A DNA stretch of 64,000 bases from Ornithodoros turicata (Eukaryota; Arthropoda; Arachnida; Ixodida; Argasidae), in contig NC_088203.1 in the NCBI RefSeq assembly GCF_037126465.1, positions 54,597,581-54,661,580 of the forward strand, read 5' to 3'. The notes under the pieces were generated by a model. The model saw only the letters and a program-made list of their open reading frames with translations. It was not told where the DNA came from and made no database searches. The position numbers and the translations under genes are program-made. How positions within the stretch are numbered: position 1 is the stretch's first letter; each line of letters begins with the position of its first letter. Shown here in pieces: positions 54,986 to 64,000 of the stretch.

Positions 54986-55299
54986 TCCAAGAGGTTCGAC
55001 ATTCTCGACGTAGAAAGTGATCACAAATGCCCACTGCCGTTTTCGTTTTCGCCGGATTAGCGCCCGGAAGTGCGCGTATTACATGCGTCCTCGACAGATG
55101 GCGCGGGGTCACGCAATTGTTGACAGACTGCTCGGTTTCCTACTAGGTCCCTGGACATGCAATTATGGGAAATTCGATTACAGAAAAACTACAGCGATTT
55201 CAGCGGAGTTCTTTGATATTTGAACTTTTGAAGGTTCAAGCTTTTCGCTGAACATAAAGTTTCGATAGGTTTATATTCACTTTTCGGTCCCTTTAACAT

Positions 55300-56608
55300 A
55301 CATCAAACGGCAGGGTGTGTCTCTATATGGCTTAGATTTTCAATTAAGAATTTTTTTTCATTTGTGGGAAATCATTTTTTTAAATGAACTTTGAAAACTG
55401 CCTAGTCAATCTTTTCTTTCAGAAATAGAAAATCCACTTCGGATACCAGCAGGTCTACCAAAAGCTTTCCTCAGAACTGCGACTGAAATAGTAGGGAAAA
55501 ATTGTGAAAATGCTGCTTTCGTCCTATCTGCCTGGTTGTCGGTGTGACGCGAGGACGGAATGTCTCTGCCTTTTCCTCTTGCATGATTTGAATGCTTGGA
55601 CGTTAGCTTCGATGACTACTGTCTCATCGTAAATAGGTTCCCTGATAAGTGTGTTTCATTGACACCTATGCTATGAGATACGCTACGAAATCAGGTCAGC
55701 CTTTCACACTGACCCTCAGCTTTTCCCTTTCTCCTCGCGCACGTAGAACGGTGTCATTCGATCGCTCTCAAATAAGGTACTACAACAACTGCATGTGATG
55801 TCAAGGTTGCTTCATCTTTTGCACTGTAGTGTTGTGGCAAGTCTGCAAATACCCCCGTATCGCTGCTTTCCGAGTGGACAGATGCTTTGTCACATGCTTT
55901 GTCCAACCTTTTCTTTCCGACAACGGCGAGCCCTTTCACCACCACCACCAACCTTTTCTTTCTCTCTTGCACAGAGGCGTACTGTCGTAGCGTATATCCA
56001 TGATTTGACTATCGACAAGCAGTGTGTTCCCCTTTCACTTTTCGTTTTTTTTTTTCGTATCTTAATTTGAGTTTTGGTAGTTTTGTGCAGCAAGGACAAC
56101 AACAATAACAATTAGATGCGCAAACATTCCCTCCTTGTGTTGCACCTTTGCGCCGAATTTTTGGCTGACAACCAGGCAGCCGGGCTGAAAGCAGCATTTT
56201 CACAATTTTTTTTACTATTTCTGTTACGATTTTGTAGAAAGGTTTCGGTGGGCCTGCAGTTATCCCATGTGAGCTTCCTATCTTTGGAAAGCAAAGGTTG
56301 AGTAGGCAACAGTTTATTTCAAACAAAGTTTATTTCGAAAACTAGGTTCCCATGCTGCACCGCCGCTGCTTTGCACGATGGGGTTTTCTGAAGTTGCCTA
56401 TTGCTGAAAGTCTCACAATGCTTAGTCTAGTATCTCCTTGGTCAGAATATTTTAGCACTTTTAGTTAAGTTGGTTGACATGCTGCAGGTCTCTTACTAGT
56501 GCAGTGCAGTCGCTGACGTATTTGCTCTCATGCCTTACAGCAACCTACATGCTCACTTTGTTGCATACCTTGCTTGAAGTCATCTCGTGCCCTTTTGTGT
56601 TGCATCTC
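55300..56608. other. No gene recognised
   Basis: Unassigned sequence with poly-T runs and short frames only. Confidence 0.4.
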
Positions 56609-56612
56609 TTAA

Positions 56613-57626
56613 AGGGACGGTCTCGTACAGGCGGGGCGATTCCGAAACTTAGCCAAAACTAGTTTCACGAGTACTGTACACATACAACCGTCAAAGTTTC
56701 ATTCGGAATAACCACGTCGTTTTCGAGGAATTTGTCGAAACGTGCCGTAAGAGCAGACAACGAAAGCTGCGCTTCTCTCATGCATACGTCACGTATGACG
56801 TAGGCCTGCGGGTGCGTCATCGTTGTTATGGTAATTGTAACTTGCAGAAGCACCTTGGGTTGAGTAATCCCCTTTGCCCTCGAAATGGGGACACTCAGGC
56901 ATTCTACAGACTACATTCTCTGCGAGCGGAGAATGTAGTTCGAGCATCGACTGTGGGGTCTCCCATAATGTGGCGCACAATCGGATACGTGGAAGCTAAG
57001 TCACGTGTTTTCTTTCCGCGAGTATTTAATGCGGTTTTTAAATAAACATGTACTCCTTCTCCATGTACGTAGTCAGCGACACTTCATTTCGAAGCATGAT
57101 CACTGTACAACGGGGAGTGTAATGGAAGCGCGCGTAATATATTTTTGGTCGGAGCTGTAATGCGACCGCGCGCGCCGATGGCCAGCGACTTCAGATTTGT
57201 GATTGTAGATGGGGTTGTTCTGCGACTTTTAATTTGTCTCTGAGGATTATCACAGTTGTTCTGAACCACCATGCTTGCCACAACTTAGAATGCGCGTTTT
57301 TCACCTGAGAACTGAAAGAAAATATACGAGAGTTGCCGCGGTGCCGAGTAACTTCTGAAAGTCGTCTGCTCACGCCGATGCATTAGCACGCGCAAAAGCA
57401 GACGATTTCTGTATCCTATCACGGACTTACCCGCAGGGCGACGTGGCCGTTCTTATTGTTGCCAACACAGATCGCAGCATGCTCTGCAATCTTTGCAATC
57501 GATTTAATTCGGTTATTTAATAACCGTGGCGTGTTTTGTCGGGTAAATTTGCAGTATTCCATTTTCAACAAAGGGCAATCGAATGGTGCACTTTATGAAA
57601 GGGGCAGGGGGTACGGGACCGTCCCT
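56613..57626. mobile_element. MITE-like element, 1.0 kb, TTAA-flanked
   Basis: The ends AGGGACGGTCTCGTAC and, inverted, AGGGACGGTCCCGTAC match at 15 of 16 bases. TTAA lies at 56609-56612 and 57627-57630. No gene inside. The ends share AGGGAC with the element at 51866-55292 but differ after that. Confidence 0.8.
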
Positions 57627-57926
57627 TTAATAGGACTCGTGGTCAACATCCCTAACACGTTCAAAAACGAACGACGTAAAATGCTTGACAGCGAGAGAGT
57701 CCTAGCAAACAAGGCAAAGTATGGTTGACCAGGGAAAAGGAAAATACCGGAAGATGGCACCAACAGTGCTGAGGAAGAGCTGAAAAGGAGGAAGTTGCTC
57801 AAAGTTAGCTTGTGCTTACTAGACCTGATCATTTCTCTATTATTTTCTCCTTTTTACTGTATGTGAACATTGTCAATGGCGTCAGAGGCGTGAATAGTAA
57901 AGTGAACCATGTGTGGTCCGTTGCAG

Positions 57927-58368
57927 GAAACGAATGTTCTCATGATGGAGTGTGAGGATGCCAAGAGTATTGCAGACCATGGGGAGTGGCTTGTAAAGGA
58001 AGACAAGAAAGCAACTCCTGATGAGGACCAAATAGATTTGAGGATGGCAGCTACCATCAGACAGCGAACAGAAGCTGTTGTCAGCCTGCCAGTGGCCACA
58101 ACCAAAGAAAACTACCCTTACCTGATGGACACTGCAAGGGTATGTGCATTGGAATTAGTACTTCTTTGGTGTCCTGATATGCTTGAACTTTTCTTCCAGT
58201 TTTTTAACGAATGCAAGAGGCGGTATTGGCCCATTTGAAGAGACTCAGAGTACACCGCAGCGTATTCGAGAGCTTGCAATTAACGGCAGAACTTAATACA
58301 AACCAACACCTGCGCAACCTGCTCCTTCCTGATGGTGGACAGGAGGATATAGAGAAAGACGACGAGCA
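57927..58368 (+). pseudogene. Two exon-like segments, possibly of a SAMD3-like mobile-element protein
   Basis: Exon one (57927-58139) follows TTGCAG, is open for exactly 71 codons, and ends at GTATGT. It encodes ETNVLMMECEDAKSIADHGE and IDLRMAATIRQRTEAVV, then ENYPYLMD. Exon two (58200-58368) follows TTCTTCCAG and ends at GTAAGT. The layout of basic, T-x-x-x-R and Y-P-x-L elements recalls SAMD3-like multicopy proteins, but this is weak. In exon two the long frame (LKRLRVHRSVFESLQL) is out of phase with exon one, with a stop before it. Confidence 0.3.
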
Positions 58369-58618
58369 CGTAAGTGTAGCTAAGCACAAAAGCACAAAGC
58401 CATAGCAGAAAAAAAGCACAAAAAGCCATAGTTTTCTGTTGCAAAATTAGTGCATTGGGTACATATCTGCTCTGTTGTTTGCGATTCGTGTTATCTCACT
58501 GAAAACCGTAGGTTGAGTTCCCTCTTCCGACTTTTCCAGATCTCCTTGCTATCCACACCCTTCGAATCCTGGGACAATTAAAAATTAATTAAGGCCTTCT
58601 TCCGCCTATGAGGCTAGT

Positions 58619-59338
58619 ATGGGAATCTCAGACGAGGTCTTGATCCTACGCATCCTGCAGGTTGCTTTGGTAGGAGACGCCGCCCGCTGGCTTCGACTGC
58701 AGTCGAGGTTCACGTCCTTGCAGGACTTCAAGCAGCGGTTTAAAAACGAATTCCTTCCCCCGGATTACGAATATCGTATCCTGGAGGAGCTGCACAAACG
58801 TACTCAGCATCCAGATGGGACGTTGGCAGGATTCGTACGGGCCCTGCAAGAGCTGTACAGCAGAGCAGAACCAACTGCAACAGAGCAGCAGCGAGTAGCA
58901 CGGGCTATCCGTCAGTGCCACCAACGCTTCCGGCCCTACCTTCGAGCCCATCGCTTCGATAGTCTTGAAGCGTTGGCGCAGGAGGCTCGTACCATACAGG
59001 GCGACATACAGGCCGAACTCGAATATCGGCCCCCGCCGCCGCCTGAATGGGCGTTAGAACCATGCTGTGCGTGGTCAGCGGGAGCAGCCTCGGTCGAACG
59101 CCTACCTGCAGTGGGACAGGATGAGCACCACCGCAATCCTTATGCGGAGCCATCCCGCCGAGCAATCGATCCCTTGCGCCATGGACAGAGGGCGATCCCC
59201 GCAGGAACGAGCCATGACAGACCCGTCCTGCCTAATTATCATGGTCAACCCGGCAACACAGCTGTCGAAACTACCGACAGGCAGCGGGAACGGCAGCGTC
59301 TGCCGCGCCCCCAGCCGCAAAGGACCGCCGGCTGTTGA
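58619..59338 (+). CDS. Gag-like protein of a Ty3/Gypsy retrotransposon
   Basis: A 239-codon frame with the retrotransposon gag signature: DAARWLRLQSRFTSLQDFKQ, then RFKNEFLPP and TLAGFVRALQELYSRAEPT. It would form the particle core. The carboxy part is basic and glutamine-rich. The frame stops at 59336-59338 within what should be the zinc knuckle (59333-59374). In the knuckle, the second position is TGA and the histidine is replaced by tyrosine (GSPEYFRRDC). No LTR was found upstream, so the 5' end is missing. Confidence 0.75.
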   Translation: MGISDEVLILRILQVALVGDAARWLRLQSRFTSLQDFKQRFKNEFLPPDYEYRILEELHKRTQHPDGTLAGFVRALQELYSRAEPTATEQQRVARAIRQCHQRFRPYLRAHRFDSLEALAQEARTIQGDIQAELEYRPPPPPEWALEPCCAWSAGAASVERLPAVGQDEHHRNPYAEPSRRAIDPLRHGQRAIPAGTSHDRPVLPNYHGQPGNTAVETTDRQRERQRLPRPQPQRTAGC

Positions 59339-59433
59339 GATTGCGGCAGCCCCGAATATTTCCGTCGGGACTGTCCGCACCAAGGGCCGAATACCCGTAA
59401 TGTGCCAACGGGAAACGGCCGCAGCCGACATCC

Positions 59434-60321
59434 ATGAACGCTCGCTTAACGACGTCGGCCATCTGCCGAGAAAGCGAACGAACGGTCGCTAGCAGCGGCT
59501 TTGATCATGCAAAAGCTGGCTCTGCAAGCAGCAAGACAACCAAAGGAGACGCATTAGCTCCTTTTGCTCTCTCTGTTCGGAATGACATTCAGGACAGAGA
59601 ACCAAATATCGCAGTTCGCATTTTGTGCAGAAACTACATCGTCCTTATAGACACGGGAGCTACACTGTCTCTCATCGGCGACTGTGTTTACGAGCACTGG
59701 CTGCAAAGAGAAGTAGTTCTGCAGACTACTGAGGTCACCCTTCGTCTTGCTTCCAATGACGTCATTCCAGCACAATCTGCAGTTGTGCTCTGGCTCCGTT
59801 TCGATGGGAGACGGCGAAAGCAGCGCTTCGTTCACCTTCCTGGCCTGGCAGTGCCCGTTATCCTGGGCAGGGATTTCATCATCCGGCACAAGTTGGCGCT
59901 GGACCTGCCCAATGGAGGATACGTATACCACTGCTCGACAGGGTTCTTCCCCTTCGCCACGGCAGCGGACGATTGCACAGCACAGCAAGCTGCAGCAGTC
60001 TCCACCGAACCGTCTGCACTCCCGACGGTCTTGGGGTCATTCCATGGTCCTGAGGAGGAGCGCCGTCAGCTTCAACAAGTATTGCGGCAGTACGACGGTG
60101 TCTTTACGGAAAAACCCGGTAAGACGTCTCTGTTACACCATAGCATAGACACGGGTAACGCTAGGCCCTGGCGTTGTAATCAAAGACCTTTGAGCGTACA
60201 TAAGCATGCTTTGTTAGACGCTGCTCTAGAAGAAATACTCCAAACCGGTGCAGTTCAGAGATCCCAGAGCCCTTGGGCGTTTCCTGTCGTCCTGGCTCCA
60301 AAACGTGATGGTACGCTGTAA
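59434..60321 (+). pseudogene. Gypsy pol remnant: protease and start of reverse transcriptase
   Basis: Contains an aspartic protease (VLIDTGATLSLIG near 59640-59680, then VPVILGRDFIIRHKLALDLP) and the first part of the reverse transcriptase, ending at SQSPWAFPVVLAPKRDG and a stop at 60321. A short gap follows, and another conserved stretch (SIMYSLGNATVFSTLD) resumes at about 60337-60420. After that, coding sequence jumps to the end of the integrase, so most of the enzyme, RNase H and the integrase core are deleted. The element cannot be autonomous. Confidence 0.75.
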
Positions 60322-60449
60322 CTGTAAGGGTCTCTTATCCCTTCCCGTCCATCGAATCAATCATGTATTCCCTGGGCAACGCTACGGTGTTTTCAACGCT
60401 TGATTGTAGCAGAGGGTTCTTGCAGGGTTCTTGAGGGTTCTTAGGCATA

Positions 60450-61108
60450 CAGCACAAGAATACTTCCCCGTATCACCCTCAGGCTAATATTACCGAACGT
60501 GTTAATCGGAACCTGAAGATGATGTTGGCTGCTTTTACTAGTCAGCACCACCGTGATTGGGATCTTCGCCTGACTGAGCTGGCGATCGACGGTCAACAGA
60601 TCTACAGGCTTCACCCCGGCGTTCCTGAACTTCGGACGAGAGGCTCCTTTTCCAGTAGAGGATGCCCTGGGCCTCGGGGATGGCAGTACCCAGCCTCCTT
60701 ATGGAAGGTACGCTGAGGACCTCCAGAGCCGACTGGACGTCGCAAGGTTGGACCAGGCTCGCCAGTACAACTGTGGACGACGGAATCTCACCTACAGCGT
60801 CGGTGATCTTGTCCTGGACTCACCCGCTTAGTGATGCGTCACGTGACTTTGCAGCTTCACTCGCAGATAGGTGGGATGGCCTCTTTGAGGTGAGTGCGTG
60901 CTCCTCCGGCCTCACTTACAGGCTTCGTCGCTGTGACACGGACGAAGAAACGGGGCCAATGCACATCGCGGATCTGAAGGCTTACCACCTCCGCGACCCC
61001 GAGGGCGAAGAAGCACCTCTTCAGCCTCCTCCTCAAGACCTGGACCAGGATCCCGCTGCCGGGCCCTCCAGTCGCTACAGTTTGCGTCCCCGCAGGCGAC
61101 GCACGTAG
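60450..61108 (+). pseudogene. Gypsy integrase carboxy-terminal remnant
   Basis: Begins with the piece containing SPYHPQANITERVNRNLKMM (end of the integrase core with its glutamate) and continues with frameshifts to SLADRWDGLFEVSACSSGLT, an integrase end domain. The frame at 60662-61108 closes with the basic stretch SSRYSLRPRRRRT. No 3' LTR could be confirmed. Confidence 0.6.
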
Positions 61109-61279
61109 CCGTCACTATCCCAGTCACTAAATCCTAGTGTTATTGCGTAGTTGATCTTTCTTAATGTGATTTCTGCTTCGCAGTCTTCAACTATAACCTT
61201 CTGGGGGAGAGCCTTTTCAGGTTCTCGCGGTCGGAAATTGCTTTCTCACCGTCATCCCCTATTCTTTCTCGCAGCTGCC

Positions 61280-61800
61280 ATGCCTCCCCAAAGAAAGCGT
61301 AGGAGTAGTCGCGGGCCTGGACGCTCCCCAGGATCTAGTTCGTCTACCTCCCGGCCTCAGGTTCCGAGCCGATCCGAGCCACCAACTCACCGGTCAGTGT
61401 CTACATGGACCGTCGTAGCGGGAGACAGACCGGTATCATGGGCCTCCCGCTCTCGCTGGACTTCTCAACCGCGTCCGCTTCGCACCGACGACCCGGCGAA
61501 AATGCCTCAACCTTTCAGAGGCCTGTTGCTGACAGACCGACACCTCAATGACCCCCCCCCCCCCGATTCCGCTGACTGCAGAGGAAAAGAGACTTATGTC
61601 CTCTGTGTCAAGTCCCTGAGCTGCACTGTCGAACTCATCGACAAGGATCACTTCACCGAGCTAAGCAACAGTCCAACAGCGGGGACGTAGCCTCAGCGCT
61701 AGAGACATTGAGGAGGCAAAGGCCCGACCTCTTAAGGCCTTCTTCCCCATCGAACCCTGGGGACGACGTGGTCCTGGAGTTCGATGACGACGACCTTTAG
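61280..61800 (+). other. Possible small frame with basic start and acidic tail
   Basis: A methionine at 61280 opens MPPQRKRRSSRGPGRSPGSS. In another frame the sequence closes at 61799 with GDDVVLEFDDDDL. The two are joined only if shifts near the poly-C run at 61553-61564 are assumed. It lies just after the Gypsy remnant and may be an accessory frame of it. Speculative. Confidence 0.25.
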
Positions 61801-62690
61801 AGAAAACATTGTAATTGTTTGGCTTGCTGCATTACTGCATTGTAGATGTTTTCGGTTGTGAAACTGTGTACGACGTTTTGCGCTGGGGGAAGTGTGGGGC
61901 GAAGTAGACGAAGAAGTTGGGATGTTGGGGGACTACGAAGAGGTGGAGGACTCGGGGTAAAAAGGAGGACGACGAAGGGTTTCGGTGGTCAGTGTGGACG
62001 TGGAAGCGGACAAGAAAGAGACTGTAATATGTGAGTTATTAAAATAGCGGTTGCTTAGTATATCTTGTGTTTGCATCTGTGCCTCGCTTTCCACGGGAGT
62101 CGAATGGACGGGCTTTGCCCCCGAGAGTGGGAATAGGCTCCCACAGTTGGTAGGAAAAACCCTCTGCTACGAACATTGCCATCGGTTTCTTGTTGATTTC
62201 TAGCCTTTATATGACTTATATCACGTTTTGTAAAAAACAAACACAACGCATATATGCAGCCTGACCCAATAAGGTTGCAATCACAAGACTAATATATCCC
62301 TGGCTTCTGTGCAATCTCAGGATTCACAGTAGCGGAAAGCAAGGAACCTGTTAGCCACTGAACCAACGGTGCGGTGAAAACGGTCAGAGGCCGCACACTG
62401 TCGGGAAGCACTGGGGTTCCCCTGTACAAGACGCAGTTAATTTCGGACGGCATCACCCGTTCTTCCCGTGGTATCTGCGGTCCCAAAAAATCGTCGTTGT
62501 GTCGTCAACAGCGTTCAAACCCTCCGTTTCGGACATCACGCAGCCGGAGAACGCATTGCGTCTCCGAACCGGTAGCAGACGCTCGGGCCTCCGCGGTGTT
62601 GCTCACCTCGATCATGTGATCCCAGGTCCAATGAGGAGCGTCCCTACCACTCGCGTTACGTAGCGACGCGCGTGGCGGAGCTCATCACGT
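61801..62690. other. No gene recognised
   Basis: G-rich unassigned sequence to 62040, then mixed sequence. It might include an LTR of the Gypsy element, but no second copy is available for comparison. Confidence 0.35.
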
Positions 62691-62719
62691 GTCTATCGTG
62701 AAGGCGAAGGAGGCCAGTA

Positions 62720-62900
62720 AACCATAAGTGTCCCTGGGATGACTGCATGACATCCTTACCAGGATATGTGGACTACCTGTGGACGTCCACAATCCTCCCG
62801 ATGATGTCAGAGTGGATATCCCATGGATATTAAAACAAGCATCCATATCATGTCACTGGGATGTCTTCCAGAGACATGATCTGGTACCTTGTTGGGACGT
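62720..62900. repeat. Cluster of GGATATCC/GTGGACGTCCAC-type palindromes
   Basis: Short inverted words (GGGATG, CCAGGATAT, GTGGACGTCCAC, TGGATATCCCATGGATAT, GGGATGTC) occur in both orientations within 180 bases, similar in style to the arrays of elements A and B. Confidence 0.45.
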
Positions 62901-63249
62901 TTTTTTATGTTATGCTAGGTGTATATACTTTGACCAATATCATGATGCAAATATGTGGTTCAGCTTCTTCGTTTATTGGTGCACTGACTGAGTACAGTAA
63001 GACAGCTTTTCATAGAAATACTCTCGAATAGAATGAATCAAAAGTAAGGTAGGAAACTACAATAGTACCACAGCAGCGAGGAGCTTATACATATGCTGGG
63101 TTTATAAGCATTTTTAGCAGAATGGAGACAAAAGTAGAGAACAAGGTAAGCCACATTGTACTACATAGCATGTAACCAGAGTAGCAGAGGCACTGCCGTG
63201 GTAACACATGTTTATGGGTGTGTTCCCTATTTATGAGTGATATCAGGTT

Positions 63250-63430
63250 TGATGTGATTGGGGACACTGTCTTGATGCTCATGTTAGCACGTGGAGCTGC
63301 TCTGATACTAATATTAACAGAGCTGTTCAGGCTCATGTTAAGTTAACATCATGTTAAGTTAAGTATAGTGTTAACATAGTTAACACTAGAGCCTCTCTGA
63401 TGCTGATGCTAACATGAGGGCTGCCTTAAT
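63250..63430. repeat. Cluster of GTTAAC and CATGTTA palindromes
   Basis: ATGTTAAGTTAACATCATGT, GTGTTAACATAGTTAACACT and GATGCTGATGCTAACATGAG occur within 180 bases. Probably another subterminal-type array, with no ends identified. Confidence 0.45.
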
Positions 63431-63642
63431 GCTGATGTGGCACAATAGTTGCATTGATGCTGGTTATGGAAATCTTGAAAATCCTGCTGTGTGGCCAGCA
63501 ACGGCAAGCTATTCACCGCCCCTCCCCGTCGTTCTCTACCTGCTTTCTGAAATGTTCTGCGAAGTAAGCCGCTCATGTCTGGGGGAGATGAGAACCCGCA
63601 AAAAACCACGCGAAACCGTAGATATAGCAGCAAGAAATCACT

Positions 63643-63897
63643 TTATTCACCATTCACGAGTACGTACCCCTGAAAGCATCCCCATTCATCATCAACACAC
63701 CTGAGCATTCGTCTCACGCAGGCACAAAATTCGCAATGATCGGACGATGAACAACAATGAAAAAAAGCACATAGATTCTCACTTCCGGTCCAACTTGTCT
63801 TTCTCAAAGCATTTGCAAATCTTGTAATGACGTGCATGAGTCTCCGCCACATTGAACACAATGCTTGCGTCTTTCTTCCTGGTGCACGTTGCGCCAC
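63643..63897 (-). other. Unrecognised 84-codon frame
   Basis: Cysteine-rich frame (NLCAFFHCCSSSDHCEFCAC). No family or splice context is evident. May be a chance frame. Confidence 0.2.
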
Positions 63898-64000
63898 ACA
63901 CGCCTAATCTGCAAGAAATATCTTTTCAGAAAACACGATGACAGCATAGCCATTTGCAGTGGGTGTTAAGATATATACACACCGTCTGCACAAAGTCGCT

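Larger units (their letters stand above)
51866..55292. mobile_element. DNA element with TTAA-flanked ends carrying a P2X7-like ORF
   Basis: The ends AGGGACCGAAAAGTG (51866) and CACTTTTCGGTCCCT (to 55292) are perfect inverses, each preceded or followed by TTAA (51862-51865 and 55293-55296). The interior carries a possible THAP-like region on the plus strand and a P2X7-C-terminus-like frame on the minus strand near the right end. No DDE transposase was recognised. TTAA duplication is known from piggyBac and Kolobok-type elements, but the short palindromic target means that a TA or TWA duplication cannot be excluded. Confidence 0.65.

Noticed and set aside
58619..61108. Endogenous retrovirus with an envelope gene
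   Set aside because: No envelope features, no LTR pair and no membrane-spanning ORF are visible; gag, protease and integrase pieces fit a Ty3/Gypsy retrotransposon.

Overview
This window looks like nuclear DNA of a hard tick (Ixodida) and consists almost entirely of nested transposable elements. The strongest lineage clue is a full-length Ruka-type tRNA-derived SINE at 13.55-13.84 kb with an 8-bp target duplication. The rest fits an arthropod genome: GT-AG introns inside transposase genes, CR1/L2-type and Jockey/I-type LINE fragments, a Ty3/Gypsy remnant, PIF/Harbinger and EnSpm/CACTA-type transposases, and a short CCTAA(A) telomere-like tract. I see no prokaryotic operons, rRNA, CRISPR, or convincing single-copy host gene; the tRNA-like sequences are SINE heads.

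Layout. 1-6.95 kb: a giant inverted repeat whose left arm enters from outside the window, with a 1.4-kb spacer holding a separate foldback element. Its arms carry two small conserved reading frames, here called ORF-A and ORF-B. The same repeat recurs at 41.2-48.0 kb, again as two opposed arms. 7.0-21.3 kb: an orphan exon of the type that accompanies DUF4806, one nearly intact EnSpm-type transposase, an array of CCAATTGG palindromes, a 1.57-kb element with CTGAGAGG/CCTCTCAG arrays, a foldback with a 14-bp duplication, the Ruka SINE, and a second EnSpm-type transposase gene in three exons. 22-29 kb: a DUF4806-like segment, a 2.5-kb mosaic of diverged direct repeats, a SINE, and two LINE fragments joined in opposite orientation. 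30.04-37.42 kb: a 7.4-kb PIF/Harbinger element with matching ends, a TAA duplication, a MADF-BESS gene and a four-exon DDE transposase gene, itself invaded by a 1.8-kb element and a 247-bp MITE. 38-39 kb: a zinc-finger-type mobile-element ORF. 48.0-50.8 kb: a long inverted repeat with a near-perfect hairpin inside. 51.9-55.3 kb: an element with TTAA-flanked ends carrying a P2X7-C-terminus-like ORF. 56.6-57.6 kb: a TTAA-flanked MITE. 57.9-61.1 kb: exon-like segments and an internally deleted Gypsy element. 61-64 kb: motif-rich, mostly unassigned sequence.

The sets of parts that belong together are the Harbinger MADF-BESS and DDE genes (transposition of that element) and the exons of each EnSpm-type gene. 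Several transposases are broken by one-base shifts located in homopolymer runs, so some may be less damaged than they appear if the assembly has homopolymer errors.

The best candidates for something undescribed are two: a family of elements with CCCT termini, a 2-bp duplication, related interiors and element-specific palindromic subterminal arrays; and the giant inverted repeats with ORF-A and ORF-B, which I could not assign to any family.
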